A stretch of DNA of 64,000 nucleotides, from assembly GCA_964036665.1 (NCBI GenBank), contig OZ038526.1, positions 32,984,001-33,048,000 on the forward strand, read 5' to 3'. The position numbers were made by a program, and so were the translations under genes. Positions 61,361 to 64,000 of this stretch are shown here, one piece after another. The notes beneath the pieces were generated by a model. The model saw only the letters and a list, made by a program, of their open reading frames with translations. It was not told where the DNA came from and ran no database searches. Origin of the DNA: Gordius sp. MW1. Lineage: Eukaryota; Nematomorpha; Gordioida; Gordea; Gordiidae. How positions within the stretch are numbered: position 1 is the stretch's first letter; every line of letters starts with the position of its first letter.

Positions 61361-63780
61361 AACTCGGGCCTTCGGCCCTCGTGGTAAGGGGGAGAAGGGA
61401 AGGGGTGGAGGGAAAGGGCAGGGGGGCGACTCATCTATACTCCGTATAAACGCATCATATTTGCTATGCAATTTATGGGCGAGAAAGGTGGGAAGGGGCG
61501 AGAATGCCTATAGGGGGGTATTAAATGCCTAATGATTAATTAATTATTTATACAAATTTTCCATTTATAGGCAAAATGTAATATAGGCAAAATGTAATAT
61601 AGGCAAGGGTTAGATTTAGTGTTTGCATCTAGTTGCGTATTACATTAGTTTTTACGGCCTTTAGTGATTATGGGTCTAACAAACATTATATTATAAAACA
61701 TCACAATGTTAAGAATTTGCAGAATTGTTGGGAGAAATTTTTGTTGAATTTGAACAATTTTTAATTAAAAAATTAAAAATTTGGCGAATGGTCATTTTTT
61801 CTCCATTGGTCAGTACCAACAGATACTCTATAAGTCAATGATAGCCAAAAAAACGGAAAAAAAATTTGATGCTCACTTTGGCCAATGGTCATTTTTTTCC
61901 ATCGGTCAGCAGCCAGCACACGGTAAAAATAGATATAAATTCATAAGAGTAAAAAAAACGAGAAACAAAAATTTTCGAATCACATTTTGGCCAATGGTCA
62001 TTTTATTCCATTGGTCAGCAGCCAGGACACGGTAAAGTGGATATAAATTTATAATAGTCAAAAAAAAAACGAAAAAAAATTTTCGAATCACATTTTGGCC
62101 AATGGTCATTTTATTCCATTGGTCAGCAGCCAGCGGACGGCCAAAAAGTCATAATAGCAATGGTAGGAACAGGAACAATCATAATAGTCAAAAAAAAAAC
62201 GAAAAAAATCGATTCACATTTTGGCCAATGGTCATTTTTTTAATCGGTCAGGAGCCAGCGGACGGCCAAAAAGTCATAATAGCAATGGTAGTAACAGGAA
62301 CAATCATAATAGTCAAAAAAAACGAAAAAATAAACTTGGATTCACATTTTGGCCAATGGTCATTTTTTTCATTGGTCAGCAGCCAGCAGACGGCCAAAAA
62401 GTCATAATAGCAATGGTAGTAACAGGAACAATCATAATAGTCAAAATAAAACGAAAAAATAAACTTGGATTCACATTTTGGCCAAAGGTCCTTTTTTCCA
62501 TCGGTCAGGAGCCAGCGGACGGCCAAAATGTCATAATAGCAATGGTAGTAACAGGAATAAGCATAATAGTCAAAAATAAACGAAAAAATAAACTCGGATT
62601 CACATTTTGGCCAATGGTCATTTTTTTCATTGGTCAGCAGCCAGCGGACGGCCAAAAAGTCTTATTATCAATGATAGTAACAAGAACAATCGTAATAGTC
62701 AAAACTAAAACGAAAAAAAAACTTAGAATCACATTTTGGCCAATGGTCATTTTTTCCATCGGTCAGCAGCCAGCGGACGGCCAAAAAGTCATAATAGCAA
62801 TGGTAGTAACAGGAACAATCATAATAATCAAAAAAAACGAAAAAATAAACTTGGATTCACATTTTGGCCAATGGTCATTTTTTTCTTTGGTCAGCAGCCA
62901 GCAGACGGCCAAAAAGTCATAATAGCAATGGTAGTAACAGGAACAATCATAATAGTCAAAAAAAACGAAAAAATAAACTTGGATTCACATTTTGGCCAAT
63001 GGTCATTTTTTCTTTGGTCAGCAGCCAGTGGACGGCCGAAAAGTCGTATTAGCAATGGTAGTAACAGGAACAATCATAATAGTCAAAAAAAAAGAAAAAA
63101 GAAACTTGGATTCACTTGGCCAATGGTCATTTTTTTCATTGGTCAGCAGCCAGCAGACGGCCAAAATGTCTTATTATCAATGGTAGTAACAAGAACAATC
63201 ATAAGAGTCTAAAAAAACTCCGAGATTCTAACCCAAACCATTGTAGTGGAGGGCATAGGGTAATTATAGCAATTAATATCAATGTTACCCAATTCAAAAA
63301 CGAATAGATATACTTATGCATTAATTTAACGTAGCAATTAAAACCCGACCCCGCCCGAAAGCGAGGGAGATAGAGATGAGGGGTGGGGCACCTCTTAATT
63401 TAAAAAATAACACAGCGAGGGAGATAGAGATGAGGGGTGGGGCACCTCTTTCTCCAATGCAAATAGATAGGGATGGACGGACGGACGGACAACAAAAAAC
63501 GAGCCCATAAATTGCATAGCAATTAATAGCTAATTTAACAAATCTTATATATAACACACCGAGGGAGATAGAGATGAGGGGTGGAGCACCTCTTATGCAT
63601 TAATTTAAAAAATAACACAGCGAGGGAGATAGAGATGAGGGGTGGGGCACCTCTTTCTTATGCATTAATTTAAAAAATCGATAACCTAATATACCCAATG
63701 CAAATAGATAGGTGGACGACGGACGGACGGACGGACGGACGGACACCAAAAAGCGAGCCCATAAATTGCATAGCAATTAA
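61361..63780. mobile_element. Composite tandem-repeat element E, copy 2
   Basis: Same order as copy 1: CTCGGGCCTTCGGCCCTCGT block, TTGCTATGCAATTTATGGGC, CCAATGG array, purine-rich blocks, CGGACGGACGGAC run, and a terminal CCCATAAATTGCATAGCAAT. The purine-rich block GAGGGAGATAGAGATGAGGG occurs four times between 63360 and 63650, with an extra internal copy of the right terminus at 63500-63525. It has no SINE. Confidence 0.7.
61783..63215. repeat. CCAATGG tandem array, copy 2
   Basis: About a dozen direct units. The first four have periods of about 96-126 bp and resemble the short type of copy 1. From about 62222 the period is 128-129 bp with few substitutions (starts near 62223, 62351, 62480, 62609, 62738, 62866, 62994, 63118). 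Shared words are GGCCAATGGTCATTTTTT, CAGCAGCCAGCGGACGGCC and AGCAATGGTAGTAACAGGAA. Confidence 0.92.
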
Positions 63781-63796
63781 TAAAAACGCGCTATAA

Positions 63797-64000
63797 CTAA
63801 ACGGATGGCATTGATCCGTGTATGGAAATCGTGTTGGATTTAACGATTTCCATTGTGATCTTTTGCCTGATAAAAAAGTATTCTTTGGGATCGTGAGTAA
63901 TGGAGGTTATATATTTTGAAATTTGTTTTAGGAATTGGCTGCCCTCGGGACCTAAGTTACCGAGGGTCGTAGCTACTACTGGTACGGAAATAATTTTGTT
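63797..64000 (-). CDS. Partial ORF cut by the window edge, possible reverse-transcriptase C-terminus
   Basis: Open from the right edge to a stop at 63797, 67 codons. It reads SVPVVATTLGNLGPEGSQFL, then IRQKITMEIV. The PVV..LG spacing followed by a helical tail recalls the C-terminal end of retroelement reverse-transcriptase proteins (PVVIGALG-type), from memory of that family. It abuts the right end of composite element E copy 2. Confidence 0.4.
   Translation of the reverse strand, partial: NKIISVPVVATTLGNLGPEGSQFLKQISKYITSITHDPKEYFFIRQKITMEIVKSNTISIHGSMPSV

Noticed and set aside
62221-62922. Open frame of 233 codons across the CCAATGG array, plus several overlapping frames there
   Set aside because: The repeat period (128-129 bp) lacks frequent stops in several frames, so long open frames arise on both strands. 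The peptides are just the repeated unit in shifting frames, with no domain.
55117-63780. CRISPR-like array
   Set aside because: Units are over 100 bp and directly adjacent, with no unique spacers. The surrounding genes are those of an animal.

Overview
The window is nuclear DNA of an animal, roughly 70% A+T by eye. It carries intron-rich genes whose proteins align along their length with well-known metazoan proteins. Introns range from a few dozen bases (26, 32, 36 and several of 37 nt) to several kb. I cannot name the species. There is no bacterial-style operon, rRNA or intact tRNA gene. Gene models below were built by hand: exon ends were chosen at AG/GT boundaries, and the reading phase was checked across every junction.

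All six genes lie on the minus strand. From left to right they are: the catalytic part of an aromatic amino acid hydroxylase (2708-4262); DEAF1, a SAND/MYND transcription factor (6463-15795); CSTF3, the CstF-77 subunit of the mRNA 3'-end cleavage factor (17329-27577); VPS51, a subunit of the GARP/EARP tethering complexes (36832-49515); a lysine-rich nuclear-type protein ending in a SUMO-interaction-like motif (50211-52539); and a six-exon gene I do not recognise (53060-60514). The genes do not form a pathway. They are independent housekeeping or regulatory loci that share an orientation.

Almost all other recognisable sequence is transposon-derived. Non-autonomous elements with terminal inverted repeats (TIRs) dominate. 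Family A has termini CATGGGCGTAGCCAGG, runs of G and C, and 8-bp target duplications typical of hAT elements; it has over a dozen copies. Family B has termini TAGTGTTGTAAAAACGGC, family C GGCTTGTCTTAATA, and family D is TCTCG-rich. There are also Tigger/pogo-like elements with TA duplications (one with a decayed transposase), a 2-kb hAT element holding a large palindrome, a 1.5-kb foldback element inside an intron, and decayed Ty3/gypsy fragments in opposite orientations. Two related 2-kb composite elements (about 55.1-57.2 kb and 61.4-63.8 kb) contain tandem arrays of a 108-129 bp unit built around CCAATGG/CCATTGG, and one of them also holds a tRNA-derived SINE. The right edge cuts a minus-strand reading frame that may be the end of a reverse-transcriptase protein.

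Most intronic and intergenic sequence not listed is A+T-rich DNA in which I see no feature.
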